Assembly (NCBI GenBank): GCA_964444825.1
Contig: CAYUIS010000034.1
Coordinates: 1 to 40,821, forward strand
Source: CAYUIS01 sp964444825
GTDB taxonomy: Bacteria > Chloroflexota > Anaerolineae > B4-G1
DNA length: 40,821 nt
Reading direction: 5' to 3'
The notes below the pieces were generated by a model. That model saw nothing but the letters and a program-made list of their open reading frames with translations. It ran no database searches and was not told the origin of the DNA. A program made the position numbers and the translations under genes. Of this stretch, positions 8,439-16,855 are shown piece by piece (position 1 is the first letter of the stretch; every line of letters starts with the position of its first letter).

Positions 8439-9011
8439 GTGGGCGGGGGGGCCGGGCGAGGGAATCCCGCCCCTACGGTCGTCGTTCTGACAGGCGACCG
8501 TGGTGTGGGCAAGAGCACGGTCTGTCACAAGGCTCTCGCTATCGCCCAGGCCAAGGGTTACGTGTGTGGCGGGGTCGTCACCACAAGCCATCCGGATGGC
8601 ATACGGCAGGTCCTCGATACGCGCACTGGCCAGACCCGCCGGCTGACCCTCGGACCCGGGCGATCAAATGGAAATGGGGCTGTCGTGCAAGGGCGGTTTA
8701 GCTTCGATGCCAAAACCCTGACCTGGGGCAACGAAATACTGGCCCGCGCCACGCCTTGTGATCTACTATTCGTGGATGAACTCGGTCCCCTTGAGATAGA
8801 GCGAGCACAGGGATGGCAGAAGGCGTTCGAGGTGCTTCTGGAGGGCGATTATGCGCTTGGCCTGATCGTGGTTCGTCCCGGGCTCTTGGAAGCGATGCGA
8901 TCCAGATTGCCTGCCGGGTCCACTACCCTTCACCACGTGACCCTCCGCAACCGGGACGACCTCCCCAGCCTGCTCGTGGCTATGCTGGAGACGAGACTAG
9001 GCCTTGTCTAG
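8439..9011 (+). CDS. THEP1-type nucleoside-triphosphatase (NTPase_1 family)
   Basis: 190 residues, the normal length for this P-loop kinase-like family. Walker A is GDRGVGKST (residues about 19-27) and Walker B is LLFVDELGPLE. Family members hydrolyse NTPs and deoxy-NTPs with low specificity; the cellular role is unsettled. The GTG start at 8439 has GGAGGGAG 10 bases upstream. The first 12 residues (GGGAGRGNPAP) are encoded by a GC-rich dispersed repeat (8440-8479), so the native N-terminus probably began nearer to TVVVLTGD. The 3-prime end overlaps the convergent sufU by 15 bp. Confidence 0.85.
   Translation: MGGGAGRGNPAPTVVVLTGDRGVGKSTVCHKALAIAQAKGYVCGGVVTTSHPDGIRQVLDTRTGQTRRLTLGPGRSNGNGAVVQGRFSFDAKTLTWGNEILARATPCDLLFVDELGPLEIERAQGWQKAFEVLLEGDYALGLIVVRPGLLEAMRSRLPAGSTTLHHVTLRNRDDLPSLLVAMLETRLGLV
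8440..8479. repeat. REP-like GC-rich repeat inside the 5-prime end of the NTPase gene
   Basis: GGGCGGG (8441-8447) pairs with CCCGCCC (8467-8473), followed by CTACGGT. The CCGCCCCTACGGT edge is shared with the palindrome at 9393-9418, which suggests two members of one dispersed family. Confidence 0.5.
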
Positions 9012-9371
9012 ACTTTCCAGTCCCTTTTCCAGCACCCGTAACGGCAACAGTCCGCAGTTGGCCCGCGCTGAGGTCAGCGTGATGCCCAGCATCTCGAACA
9101 TATCCTCGTCCTTCAGAGCCCGCAATTCCTCCAGCGTCTTGCCCTGGATCTCTTTAGTGAACATCGAGGCGGATGCCATGCTGATCACACAGCCATCGCC
9201 GTCAAACCGTACGTCGCTCACCCGTCCACCGGCCAGCCGCAGGTAGAGCCGCACCACGTCACCACAGACTGGGTTGTCCCACTCACAAAACAGGTCAGCA
9301 TCCTCAAGCATCCCCTTGTTTCGGGGATTCCCATAGTGATCGAGGATGTGCTCACGATACAAGTCGTCCAC
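8997..9371 (-). CDS. sufU: SufU-type iron-sulfur cluster scaffold / sulfur acceptor
   Basis: 124 residues. The three conserved cysteines are present in NPVCGD, GDGCVIS and ANCGLLPL, with the Asp of the CGD motif. In Gram-positive bacteria SufU is a zinc protein that accepts persulfide from SufS and passes it to SufBCD. The family also contains IscU-like scaffolds. It lies 73 bp downstream of sufS in the same direction, separated by a palindromic repeat. SufB, SufC and SufD are not in the window. Confidence 0.92.
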   Translation of the reverse strand: MDDLYREHILDHYGNPRNKGMLEDADLFCEWDNPVCGDVVRLYLRLAGGRVSDVRFDGDGCVISMASASMFTKEIQGKTLEELRALKDEDMFEMLGITLTSARANCGLLPLRVLEKGLESLDKA

Positions 9372-9392
9372 GTCACCTCCCTGAAAATGGAA

Positions 9393-9412
9393 GGGCGGTT
9401 CGCGAACCGCCC
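9393..9412. repeat. REP-like perfect palindrome between sufS and sufU
   Basis: GGGCGGTTCGCGAACCGCCC is a perfect 20-bp palindrome followed by CTACGGT. The CGCCCCTACGGT tail also occurs at 8468-8479. In the sufS-sufU transcript it would form a stable hairpin. Confidence 0.65.
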
Positions 9413-9444
9413 CTACGGTTTACCGCCCAAGAGAAGTCAGCCAG

Positions 9445-10686
9445 CTACCCAAAAAAGCCCTGCGCCTTCTGCACGCCTTCTACGAGCCGATCTATCTCCT
9501 GGCGGACGTTGTATAGATAAAAACTGGCCCGAGCCGTCGCCGCCAACCCGAGTCGGGTGTGAAGCGGCTGTGCGCAATGGCGACCCGCGCGTATCGCTAT
9601 CCCCTCCCAATCCAGCAATTGAGCCAGGTCGTGCGGATGGACGGACTCAACCGTGAAAGAGACCACCCCGCACCGCTGTTCAACTGGAGGACCGATCACG
9701 CGCACGCCGGGCATCTCGGCCATTCGCTCCAAGGCATAGCCCGCCAACTGCTTCTCGTGCGCCCACACAGCCTCCAAAGTCAGCGCCTTCAGGTAATCGA
9801 CTGCTGCGCCCAAACCGACCGCCTCGGCGATGGCTGGCGTGCCGGCCTCGAACTTGCCCGGCAGGTCAGCCCAGGTCGCATCGCTCAGGGTCACCCGGTT
9901 GATCATACCGCCCCCGGTCAGAAAAGGAGGCATCTCCTCAAGCAGTTCGGGACGCCCATAGAGCACCCCGATGCCGGTTGGCCCGCACATTTTGTGAGCG
10001 GAGAAGGCCAGGAAATCACAGTCGAGCGCCTCGACGTTCACCGGCACGTGGGGCACGCTCTGAGCCGCGTCCACCAGCACCCGCGCCTCCGGCGCCTTGG
10101 CGCGGATCTGCTGGATGATGTCATGAGCCGGGTTCACTGTGCCCAGCACGTTGGACACGTGCGCAAAGGCCACTAACTTGACCCTGCCCTCCAGCAATCG
10201 CTCCAGCGACTCTAGGTCGAGCAATCCTCCCTCCGTCACCCGAACATGCACCAGCTCGGCCCCAACGTCCCGCGCCAGCAACTGCCACGGCACCAGATTG
10301 GAGTGATGCTCCATCTCTGTGACGATGACACGGTCGCCCGGCCCGATGTTAGCCCGCCCCCAAGCAAAGGCCACCAGGTTGATCGCCTCGGTCGTGTTCC
10401 GGACAAAGATCACACCACGCCGGTCCGGGGCATGGATAAGGGCCGCCACCTTGTCCCGCGCTCCCTCGTAGGCCTCGGTTGCCTCCTCGCTCAGTGTGTG
10501 CACCCCCCGGTGAATGTTGGAAAAGTGCGCCCGGTAGAATTCGCCCACGGCCTCTATCACCGCCAGCGGCTTTTGGGTAGAGGCGGCATTGTCGAGATAG
10601 GCCAGCGGTCTCCCGTGTACCTCGCGGTTCAAGATAGGAAAATCGGCCCTCAGAGTTGCAGCAGCAAGCGGCTGTTCGACCCTCAT
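9445..10686 (-). CDS. sufS: Cysteine desulfurase SufS
   Basis: 413 residues, the normal group II (SufS) length. The PLP-binding Lys lies in AFSAHKMCGPTGIGVLYG and the persulfide-forming Cys in RAGRHCAQPLH. The N-terminal DFPILN...YLDNAASTQKP is typical. It releases sulfur from cysteine and transfers it to SufU. The open frame continues upstream to 10893, but that part lies inside the preceding gene. ATG 10686 forms an ATGA overlap with that gene's stop, implying translational coupling. Coupling of sufS to a YfhO-type membrane protein is unusual. Confidence 0.95.
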   Translation of the reverse strand: MRVEQPLAAATLRADFPILNREVHGRPLAYLDNAASTQKPLAVIEAVGEFYRAHFSNIHRGVHTLSEEATEAYEGARDKVAALIHAPDRRGVIFVRNTTEAINLVAFAWGRANIGPGDRVIVTEMEHHSNLVPWQLLARDVGAELVHVRVTEGGLLDLESLERLLEGRVKLVAFAHVSNVLGTVNPAHDIIQQIRAKAPEARVLVDAAQSVPHVPVNVEALDCDFLAFSAHKMCGPTGIGVLYGRPELLEEMPPFLTGGGMINRVTLSDATWADLPGKFEAGTPAIAEAVGLGAAVDYLKALTLEAVWAHEKQLAGYALERMAEMPGVRVIGPPVEQRCGVVSFTVESVHPHDLAQLLDWEGIAIRAGRHCAQPLHTRLGLAATARASFYLYNVRQEIDRLVEGVQKAQGFFG

Positions 10687-13019
10687 CCTTTGTCTCCCCG
10701 TCGTATCAAGATCCCGATACCACACCCAAAAACGCCCAGCAGCATCAGGCCCGTCAGCGCCAGTCCAGGTTTGAGCAGCGGTGGATAGTAAGTCAACACA
10801 ACCTGGTGCTCGCCCGCCGGAACGCAGACCGCACGCAACACGTAATCGGCTCGTAGCACGGGCGTAGGATCGCCATCCACCGTAGCTTGCCAACCAGGGT
10901 AGTCGACTTCGCTCAAGACCAGCAAGCCGCCATCACTCTGAACCTGCGCCTCGATACGGCTGCCCCCATACCCCGCGATTTGGACCTGTTCTTTGTGACC
11001 GTCCTCGGTCGATGGGGGGTCCATTCCCAATCCCTCACACGCCACTGCCGTGTCGAGCAATGCCGTCGTACGCAGGTCCAAGTCGGGAGCGTGAATCCGG
11101 GCCAGCATCGTCTCGTCGTCAACTACCTCGATCTGCGAGGCAACCCACGCCCGCGGCAGCGCATTCGGTCGCTCGTACACATAGACGTCAGGTTCGTCGA
11201 GTACCAGGCGTAGTGCACTCGCTTGATCCGATTGCTCCAACGGCGCCGTGGTTATCAGGTAGCGGGCGTTCAAAAGATCATAGGTGCGCGCGCGGTAGTC
11301 GGGCCACGATTCGATGAACGTCTCATACCGCTGGAGAACCAATGGATCATAGCCAAACGCGCTATACAACCCAAACGCCATACCGCCGTTCTGATAGTAA
11401 TCGTTGAGATTCCAGGGAAGCACCCGCGCGTCCTGCGGGTCGGTCACAACCCACGATACCTTGCGCCAGTACGCACTCTCCGGCACAGGCGCCGGATTGA
11501 TCACCCCGCCAAAGGCCCACAAATCAAGCAATACAAGACCTAACGCCAGCCCGCCCAGACCAGTACGCCGCGCCAATCCACCGCGCCAGGCCATCAACAG
11601 GCCAGCCGACAGCAGGAACCAGACCAGGAATAGGGCAACCTGGTTGGCTTGATGCCACAGCCGTCCCGCTCCTGGATTCGACTCGCGTCCCCAGGCGAAA
11701 GCCGCAAATCCCACCACCATCCAGACCACTGCGCCCCCGACCACGACGAGCACCAATGGACGCGTTATCGATTCAAGCAATCGAGCCCGCTCCCCGTCCC
11801 CGTCTCCGGACGCGGACTGGAGCGCCGTCACTGTCAACCCACAGATAGCAGCCCCAGCCAGGGTAAAGAGAAACCCCGCCCTGGCTGGCGCGCGCGTCAA
11901 CTCAAACATCGGCACAAAACGATAGAACAATCGATGTAGGCTCCCATAGTGCCCAAAGGCCAGCATCAACGCCCCTAACCCCAGCGCAAACAGGAACGGG
12001 CTCAACCTGTGTCGCAGACGCAGCCCTATCACCGTCAGTAGTACCGGCAGAACCCCAATATAAAGCACAAACTCGTCGTACAGGCCATCGCCCCAATAGC
12101 CGGTGCGCACCGGCTCGCCGAAAAAGTCAGGCACCAACAGGGTCAGCAGGTATCCGGGTGGCCAGGAAAAGCGGGAGGCAAACTCGTAGCTTGGCGCGGC
12201 CTGTCGAACTGAATGCTGGACGAACTCTACCATCGGGAGGAGCTGCACCGCCGCCAGTGCAAGTCCGACGAGCAACATCACGCCCGCCTGGGCTAGAGGA
12301 AGCACCACAGCCGCAGCCGTGCGGTTTGTACGCCAGCTTTCCCAGGAACAGAAACAGGCCAGAGCCGCTAGCCCCAGTGCTACGTAGATGAAGGTGGCCG
12401 TATGTCCTGCCAAGATCGACAGACCCACCGGCAGCCCGCCAACGACGACCAACCCCCAAGAGCGGCGTTTGATAGCGCCTTGATATGCCCAAAGGATCAC
12501 GGGCAGCCACGCTCCCGTGGTGACAACCCCTATGTGTCCCGCGTACACACGTACGAACGTGTAGCCGCTGAAGGCAAACACGATCCCGCCCATCAGGGCT
12601 CCGACGACCGACGCCCCTTCTGTGCGCAGCCACAGGTACACCCCTGTGCCCGCGATCCACAAGTGGAGCACAATGATCAGGCCAAGGGCCCTGGGAATAG
12701 GCATCACCAGTGCCAACCAGGTCGGAGGATAGAACAACGCCGGCTGGGGATTAGCGACAAAGGGAACCCCGGAGAAGAGGTAGGGGTTCCAAAACGGGAA
12801 CTGTCCTTGTTGAACCGAGGAGACGGCAAAGCGCAGCCAATGCAGGAACATATTGGTCAGATCATTGCCGGCCACGATATAGTTAGCTGGAAGCCACAGC
12901 ACATCCCAATAGGCCACCACACACAGCAAGGCCATAACCCCCACTGGCCACGCGCTGTGCCAGGCCCCGACGATCCACCTTGGCTGTCTTTTTCGCTCCT
13001 CGACCAATTCCCGGTTCAA
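10683..13019 (-). CDS. YfhO-family polytopic membrane protein
   Basis: 778 residues with at least ten hydrophobic spans in the first 490 residues, followed by a soluble C-terminal domain and a final span near 750-770. The segment FPFWNPYLFSGVPFVANPQPALFYPP is the characteristic YfhO signature. YfhO proteins resemble GT-C glycosyltransferases and are implicated in glycosylating cell-surface polymers (family knowledge). The acceptor is unknown here. The TTG start at 13019 has GGAG seven bases upstream. Its own promoter is visible at 13043-13070. The stop overlaps the sufS start (ATGA). Confidence 0.83.
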   Translation of the reverse strand: MNRELVEERKRQPRWIVGAWHSAWPVGVMALLCVVAYWDVLWLPANYIVAGNDLTNMFLHWLRFAVSSVQQGQFPFWNPYLFSGVPFVANPQPALFYPPTWLALVMPIPRALGLIIVLHLWIAGTGVYLWLRTEGASVVGALMGGIVFAFSGYTFVRVYAGHIGVVTTGAWLPVILWAYQGAIKRRSWGLVVVGGLPVGLSILAGHTATFIYVALGLAALACFCSWESWRTNRTAAAVVLPLAQAGVMLLVGLALAAVQLLPMVEFVQHSVRQAAPSYEFASRFSWPPGYLLTLLVPDFFGEPVRTGYWGDGLYDEFVLYIGVLPVLLTVIGLRLRHRLSPFLFALGLGALMLAFGHYGSLHRLFYRFVPMFELTRAPARAGFLFTLAGAAICGLTVTALQSASGDGDGERARLLESITRPLVLVVVGGAVVWMVVGFAAFAWGRESNPGAGRLWHQANQVALFLVWFLLSAGLLMAWRGGLARRTGLGGLALGLVLLDLWAFGGVINPAPVPESAYWRKVSWVVTDPQDARVLPWNLNDYYQNGGMAFGLYSAFGYDPLVLQRYETFIESWPDYRARTYDLLNARYLITTAPLEQSDQASALRLVLDEPDVYVYERPNALPRAWVASQIEVVDDETMLARIHAPDLDLRTTALLDTAVACEGLGMDPPSTEDGHKEQVQIAGYGGSRIEAQVQSDGGLLVLSEVDYPGWQATVDGDPTPVLRADYVLRAVCVPAGEHQVVLTYYPPLLKPGLALTGLMLLGVFGCGIGILIRRGDKG

Positions 13020-13042
13020 AACTCGCTCCAGTTAACACGGCG

Positions 13043-13070
13043 AGTATATCACGATTGGCTTTTCCCGCAA
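13043..13070 (-). promoter_or_regulatory. Promoter of yfhO-like/sufS/sufU unit
   Basis: On the minus strand, TTGCGG (13070-13065), a 16-bp spacer and TATACT (13048-13043). It lies just after a hairpin that would end transcription from the upstream sugar island. Confidence 0.6.
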
Positions 13071-13101
13071 CCCATTTTGCTGGAGGCCGCCCACGAAAGG
13101 C

Positions 13102-13139
13102 CAGCGGGCAGTCGCCAATATGACGACGACTGCCCGCTG
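13102..13139 (-). terminator. Terminator hairpin after the sugar island
   Basis: CAGCGGGCAGTCG pairs perfectly (13 bp) with CGACTGCCCGCTG across a 12-base loop. It lies between the stop of the DegT gene (13177) and the promoter at 13043-13070. The trailing U-run on the minus strand is short (CCTTTCG), so efficiency is uncertain. Confidence 0.6.
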
Positions 13140-13176
13140 TTTGCTCGCCTGGATAAGGAGCACCGGCGCTGGGCCG

Positions 13177-14451
13177 CTACTCGGCTTCTTCCCGGGCCTC
13201 CTTCAGTTGCTGGAGCTCTGCCGCGTACCGCTGGATCTTGGCCACGGCCGCCACGGCATCGTCCACCCCTTGGCTGCCTGCCCGGAATACACACTCATCC
13301 AGCCAGACCGCCTCGTGCTCACAGGCACGTTCAGCCTTGGGGAGGTCCATTTCATCGAACTTGAACCGCTCCGGGAAGGCGCTGGGTACGGGCAGCTTGG
13401 ATAGCCCCGGCTGGAAGAGTTCGTAGTGATGCATCGCCTCGTAGCCCACCCAACACGGAACCCCCTCGGCCGCCAGCGCATAACACACCACATCGTGATC
13501 CGCGCCAAAAACCTCTGGTTGGACGGCGAACACGTAACGATAGAACGAACGTCTCGAGTGCCGTGGGTCTCGTTTCAGGAGGCGAACACCGGGGACCTCG
13601 CTCAGGCTCTCCTCCAGGTACGCCGCCATCTCCTCACGCTGCCGGGTCTGTTCGGGAAAGCGTTCGAGGGCCACGTTACCCAGAGCCGCCTGGATCTCCG
13701 CCATACGATAGTTGGCCCCCAGGGTAAAGGTCTCTCCCCCTTCGCCGTACGGTGCGACCGCTGCGTGAGCCCGGCCGCAGTCAATGATGCTGGCTGCGCG
13801 TGCCGCCAGCTCTGGTGTCCGGCACAACAACACGCCACCCTCGCCCGCCGTCAGAATCTTGGTCGACTGCATACTGAAGGAGCCAAAATGCCCGAGCGTC
13901 CCTGCACCCTGGCCGCGCCACTTGGCCCCGTGGGCGTGGGCACAATCTTCGACCACGATCAGGTCGTGTCGCTCAGCGATCTCTATGATCGCGTCCATAT
14001 CGGCCATCTGAGCGCCCAGGTGGACGGGGAGAATCGCCCTCGTCCGATCGGTGATCGCCGCCTCAACCGCCTGCGGATCGATACAATAGGTCTCGGGGTC
14101 GATATCGACGATGACGGGAATGGCGCCAGCCGCCATAGGCGCTGTGGCGGTGGCCTGAAACGTATACGCCGGCACGATGACCTCGTCGCCCCAGCCGATG
14201 TCGGCAGCGCGCAGCGCGACCTCCATCGTGACCGTGCCGTTGACCATAGCCACGGCATGTCCGCCGCCCTGCATCTCGACAAACCGCCGTACAAATTCGG
14301 TGGTCTGTGGCCCCGGATACGGGTGACCGCCCCATTGGCCGGATTTGATGACGGCCGTAACCGCGGCAACATCCCGCTCATCGTGGACGGGCCAGGCAGG
14401 ATATGGCTCGGTCCGTGTGGGGGCGCCACCCAAAATAGCCAATTCAGACAT
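13177..14451 (-). CDS. DegT/DnrJ/EryC1/StrS-family PLP aminotransferase
   Basis: 424 residues, full length for sugar aminotransferases of this family. The N-terminal WP(V)HDERDVAAV, the conserved GxxxAxAxVNGTVTMEVALRA region, VEDCAHAHGAKW and the PLP Lys in SFSMQSTKILTAGEGG are all present. These enzymes transaminate keto-sugars or keto-cyclitols, usually with Glu or Gln as donor. As last gene of the island it may interconvert an amino sugar and its keto form (inference). It starts 22 bp after the ceramidase-like gene, so it belongs to that operon. Confidence 0.88.
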   Translation of the reverse strand: MSELAILGGAPTRTEPYPAWPVHDERDVAAVTAVIKSGQWGGHPYPGPQTTEFVRRFVEMQGGGHAVAMVNGTVTMEVALRAADIGWGDEVIVPAYTFQATATAPMAAGAIPVIVDIDPETYCIDPQAVEAAITDRTRAILPVHLGAQMADMDAIIEIAERHDLIVVEDCAHAHGAKWRGQGAGTLGHFGSFSMQSTKILTAGEGGVLLCRTPELAARAASIIDCGRAHAAVAPYGEGGETFTLGANYRMAEIQAALGNVALERFPEQTRQREEMAAYLEESLSEVPGVRLLKRDPRHSRRSFYRYVFAVQPEVFGADHDVVCYALAAEGVPCWVGYEAMHHYELFQPGLSKLPVPSAFPERFKFDEMDLPKAERACEHEAVWLDECVFRAGSQGVDDAVAAVAKIQRYAAELQQLKEAREEAE

Positions 14452-14473
14452 AAGATATACCTCCTCGATTGGT

Positions 14474-15682
14474 TTATTCGTGTATCAGCATAGATCGTAC
14501 GGCCCGGAGCAGACGCGGTCCAGCCTCCGGTCCAATAGACATCGTCTCCTCATAGAAATCGCCCGGCTGGAAAGGATCCTCGGGGAAGACAAAACCCTCT
14601 TGCGGGAGGATGTAGCCCAGCTCGTCGTTTGCCAACCCAATGATCCCGGCTACCTCCGCTCCAGCCTGCCGCATCTCAGTTTTCAGAGCCAGCCCCAACT
14701 TGGGCAACAGCTCTCCAGGCACTCCGGCGAGCCACATCGGGCCAATACTCACCAGGCTGGTCTCGGTGCTCACTGTGCCGTCTTTGTTCAGGACGTCAAG
14801 CAGCAAGCCAGCCTCCACGGCCATCTGGAATACGGGGTTCATCATCGGAATGACAAACTCGCACCGCCTGTGCTCCAGGTGCTCGACCGGCCTCAGCTCT
14901 GCGCCAGCGAGCGCGTCCAGCGCTGCCCGTGCCAACGTCCCGCCCATCTCTTCCGCTTCCTCAAACGAGTGGGCCTCCACATCCGGCGTCATCATTCCAC
15001 CCAGCGCCCCAGCAAAGAACAGACAGGGTCCACCCGTCTCGATCTCGACCTGACGCCGCAGGTAACCTGGATAGTCGGATGTGATGTGCGGGTTGTCGTC
15101 CCACAGTACCTCAGGATGGCAGGCAAAGTCCACCATCGTCACCAGAATTGCCTTTTTCTCCGGCTGCCAGAACTGAGCACACAGCAGTTCATCGTCCACG
15201 ATCTGCGGATCGCGCCCATTCTTGGCAACGCCCTGCACCCGAACCGCCGCACTCCGCATCCACGCGGGCTGCACCTGGCCCAGGGCCTCCAGCACCGTGT
15301 CAACGATCCTGTCCTTCGTACCGGCGAGATAGTGCGAATCTACACCGGAGGTCATCATATCGGGGCCCCACAGACCCATAGTGTCGGGACCGTGATGCGT
15401 GTGCGTGGAGGCCAACACAAGCGCCGTACCCGGACTCTGCTCATTGACGCGCTCTTCGATCTCCTGGCAGTGAGAACGGCCTAGCCCGATCAGATCCAGC
15501 GCAGCCAACGCCAGGTTTGTGCCGCCCAGTCGTAGTGCCGCCACGCGTACGGCCAGATCGTCGTGCACGCTTTGAGCCACTCGATCCCGCCCAAACCCGG
15601 CCAGGTAGACTGGGCGCTCCTTATCCAGAGCAGGTGTGATCGTCCGATGGGCATATCCGACGCTGAAGGTCTGTTCCGTCAT
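14474..15682 (-). CDS. Neutral/alkaline ceramidase-like hydrolase (N-terminal domain only)
   Basis: 402 residues, against about 650-750 for true neutral ceramidases; the C-terminal Ig-like domain is absent. GYAHRTITPAL, DDLAVRVAALRLG and the metal-binding ASTHTHHGPD are typical, with a second His in DFACHPEVLW. The usual catalytic-serine motif (G-D-x-S-P-N) reads ALGGMMTPD. The ancestral reaction is amide hydrolysis of N-acyl sphingoid bases, but there is no signal peptide, so it is cytoplasmic. In this context an amide or ester bond of an imported glycoconjugate is a more plausible target (inference). It lies 30 bp after the kinase gene. Confidence 0.78.
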   Translation of the reverse strand: MTEQTFSVGYAHRTITPALDKERPVYLAGFGRDRVAQSVHDDLAVRVAALRLGGTNLALAALDLIGLGRSHCQEIEERVNEQSPGTALVLASTHTHHGPDTMGLWGPDMMTSGVDSHYLAGTKDRIVDTVLEALGQVQPAWMRSAAVRVQGVAKNGRDPQIVDDELLCAQFWQPEKKAILVTMVDFACHPEVLWDDNPHITSDYPGYLRRQVEIETGGPCLFFAGALGGMMTPDVEAHSFEEAEEMGGTLARAALDALAGAELRPVEHLEHRRCEFVIPMMNPVFQMAVEAGLLLDVLNKDGTVSTETSLVSIGPMWLAGVPGELLPKLGLALKTEMRQAGAEVAGIIGLANDELGYILPQEGFVFPEDPFQPGDFYEETMSIGPEAGPRLLRAVRSMLIHE

Positions 15683-15712
15683 ACGGGCCTCCGAATAGAT
15701 GGGGGAATCCCC

Positions 15713-16723
15713 CTAGTCTCTGCCTCTCTCGCGCAGCATGTCCCGAGTAGATGCTATCAAAGCCTCCCGAACAGCCAAAGGGTTCTCCCCTGCCTGCTCG
15801 ATGCCCAACAGCACCCCTCCCACCACCGGAGGAGCGTCCAGGCGCACCAGCCGGGCTCCTGGCGCAACAGGATGGATCGTCTCTCCCATGACGTCTGCCA
15901 ACAATGGGCTGCCAGCGAAAAAGGAACCGGCCATAACCACGTCAAAACCCAAAGTCTCAAAGCTCAGTTGGCGAATGACTCCATTCGCCATACTGCCCAG
16001 CTCCCGTCCGGCCCACAGAATCAGATCCCGAGCCACAGGGTCGCCCTCAGCGGCCACCTCGAACACGATAGGAGCCGCCGCTGCGTGCAAATGGTACCTT
16101 CCCAGGGTCAGTCCGTCCAACACATCCTCGATATCGCTGGCCTCGAACAACGCCACAACGGCCTGAGTCAGGCGGGTGGGCGGTCCACGCCAGGTCCACT
16201 CGTGAGCGACCGCCTGAATCGCCTTCATCACCAACTCACTGGCCCCTGCCGCCTCTCCCAGCCAGGAGAAACCGGTCATACGCCCCTCCCGCCTCTCCCG
16301 GTCCCTGCCCCAGCAGTTGCAGCTCGTGCCCGCTACGACCGCCACGCCCCAACCATCCGCTGCCCCTGCCAGCAGACCGATGATCGAATCGTTGACGACC
16401 TCCACGGGCCCATCCAGCCCCAAAGTCCCGATAGCCTCCAAGGTCGGCGTCCGCTGAGATAACGGCCAGTCGTATCCGCCGATGCCAAAACCAGCCCCTG
16501 CGATCTCTGTCCGAGAGACCCCAGCAGCCGTCAATGCCTCCTGCGTCGCGGTGTAAAGCACCGCGGCCAACCCATCGTAGCCAATACCACTGGGGCTTCC
16601 AGGGTCCGGGTTCCCAGGTCCAGCTACCCCAAAACCCAGCGCCCGTCCAGAGCAGTCCGCAATCAAGGCGTGGGTCTTGGTGCCGCCGACGTCAACGCCC
16701 AGGAAAAATCGGTCCATGCTCAT
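15713..16723 (-). CDS. BadF/BadG-type ATPase, N-acetylglucosamine-kinase-like sugar kinase
   Basis: 336 residues of the ASKHA fold. The phosphate-1 loop is FFLGVDVGGTKTHALIAD, AVVAGTSCNCWG forms the phosphate-2 loop, and VVMAGSFFAGSPLL is the adenosine motif. The length and absence of the Fe-S cysteine pair separate it from benzoyl-CoA reductase activators and favour the eukaryotic-type GlcNAc kinase branch. It probably phosphorylates a sugar released by the GH4 enzymes. ATG 16717 is an alternative start with slightly better spacing to AGAGGA. A 126-bp gap with an inverted-repeat element separates it from the GH4 gene. Confidence 0.83.
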   Translation of the reverse strand: MSMDRFFLGVDVGGTKTHALIADCSGRALGFGVAGPGNPDPGSPSGIGYDGLAAVLYTATQEALTAAGVSRTEIAGAGFGIGGYDWPLSQRTPTLEAIGTLGLDGPVEVVNDSIIGLLAGAADGWGVAVVAGTSCNCWGRDRERREGRMTGFSWLGEAAGASELVMKAIQAVAHEWTWRGPPTRLTQAVVALFEASDIEDVLDGLTLGRYHLHAAAAPIVFEVAAEGDPVARDLILWAGRELGSMANGVIRQLSFETLGFDVVMAGSFFAGSPLLADVMGETIHPVAPGARLVRLDAPPVVGGVLLGIEQAGENPLAVREALIASTRDMLRERGRD

Positions 16724-16748
16724 GTCCTCTGAAAATCCGTCACCTAAT

Positions 16749-16855
16749 ATGCTCAGAATCTACCCGTAAACTCGCTCAAACCCCCGTCTCGGGGGTGTCT
16801 TTCGCCCCCCGAGGACGGGAGCTAGAGCAGCTTTATTTAGGATAGATGCTCAGAA
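16749..16855. repeat. Inverted-repeat element, copy B, flanked by 10-bp direct repeats
   Basis: ATGCTCAGAA occurs at 16749-16758 and again at 16846-16855. Between them, CCCCCGTCTCGGGGGTGTCT (16781-16800) is mirrored by CCCCGAGGACGGG (16807-16819), bounded by GCTC at 16774 and GAGC at 16825. The core matches copy A at 3195-3273. The direct repeats could be a target-site duplication; the right one overlaps the stop codon of the GH4 gene. Confidence 0.55.

Noticed and set aside
10687..10893. N-terminal extension of sufS
   Set aside because: It lies wholly inside the upstream YfhO-type gene in another frame. The ATGA junction and family alignment fix the start at 10686.
13426..15484. Plus-strand open frames of 355 and 379 codons opposite the DegT and ceramidase-like genes
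   Set aside because: Antisense shadows with His/Arg/Gln-rich composition, while the minus-strand proteins have clear family motifs.
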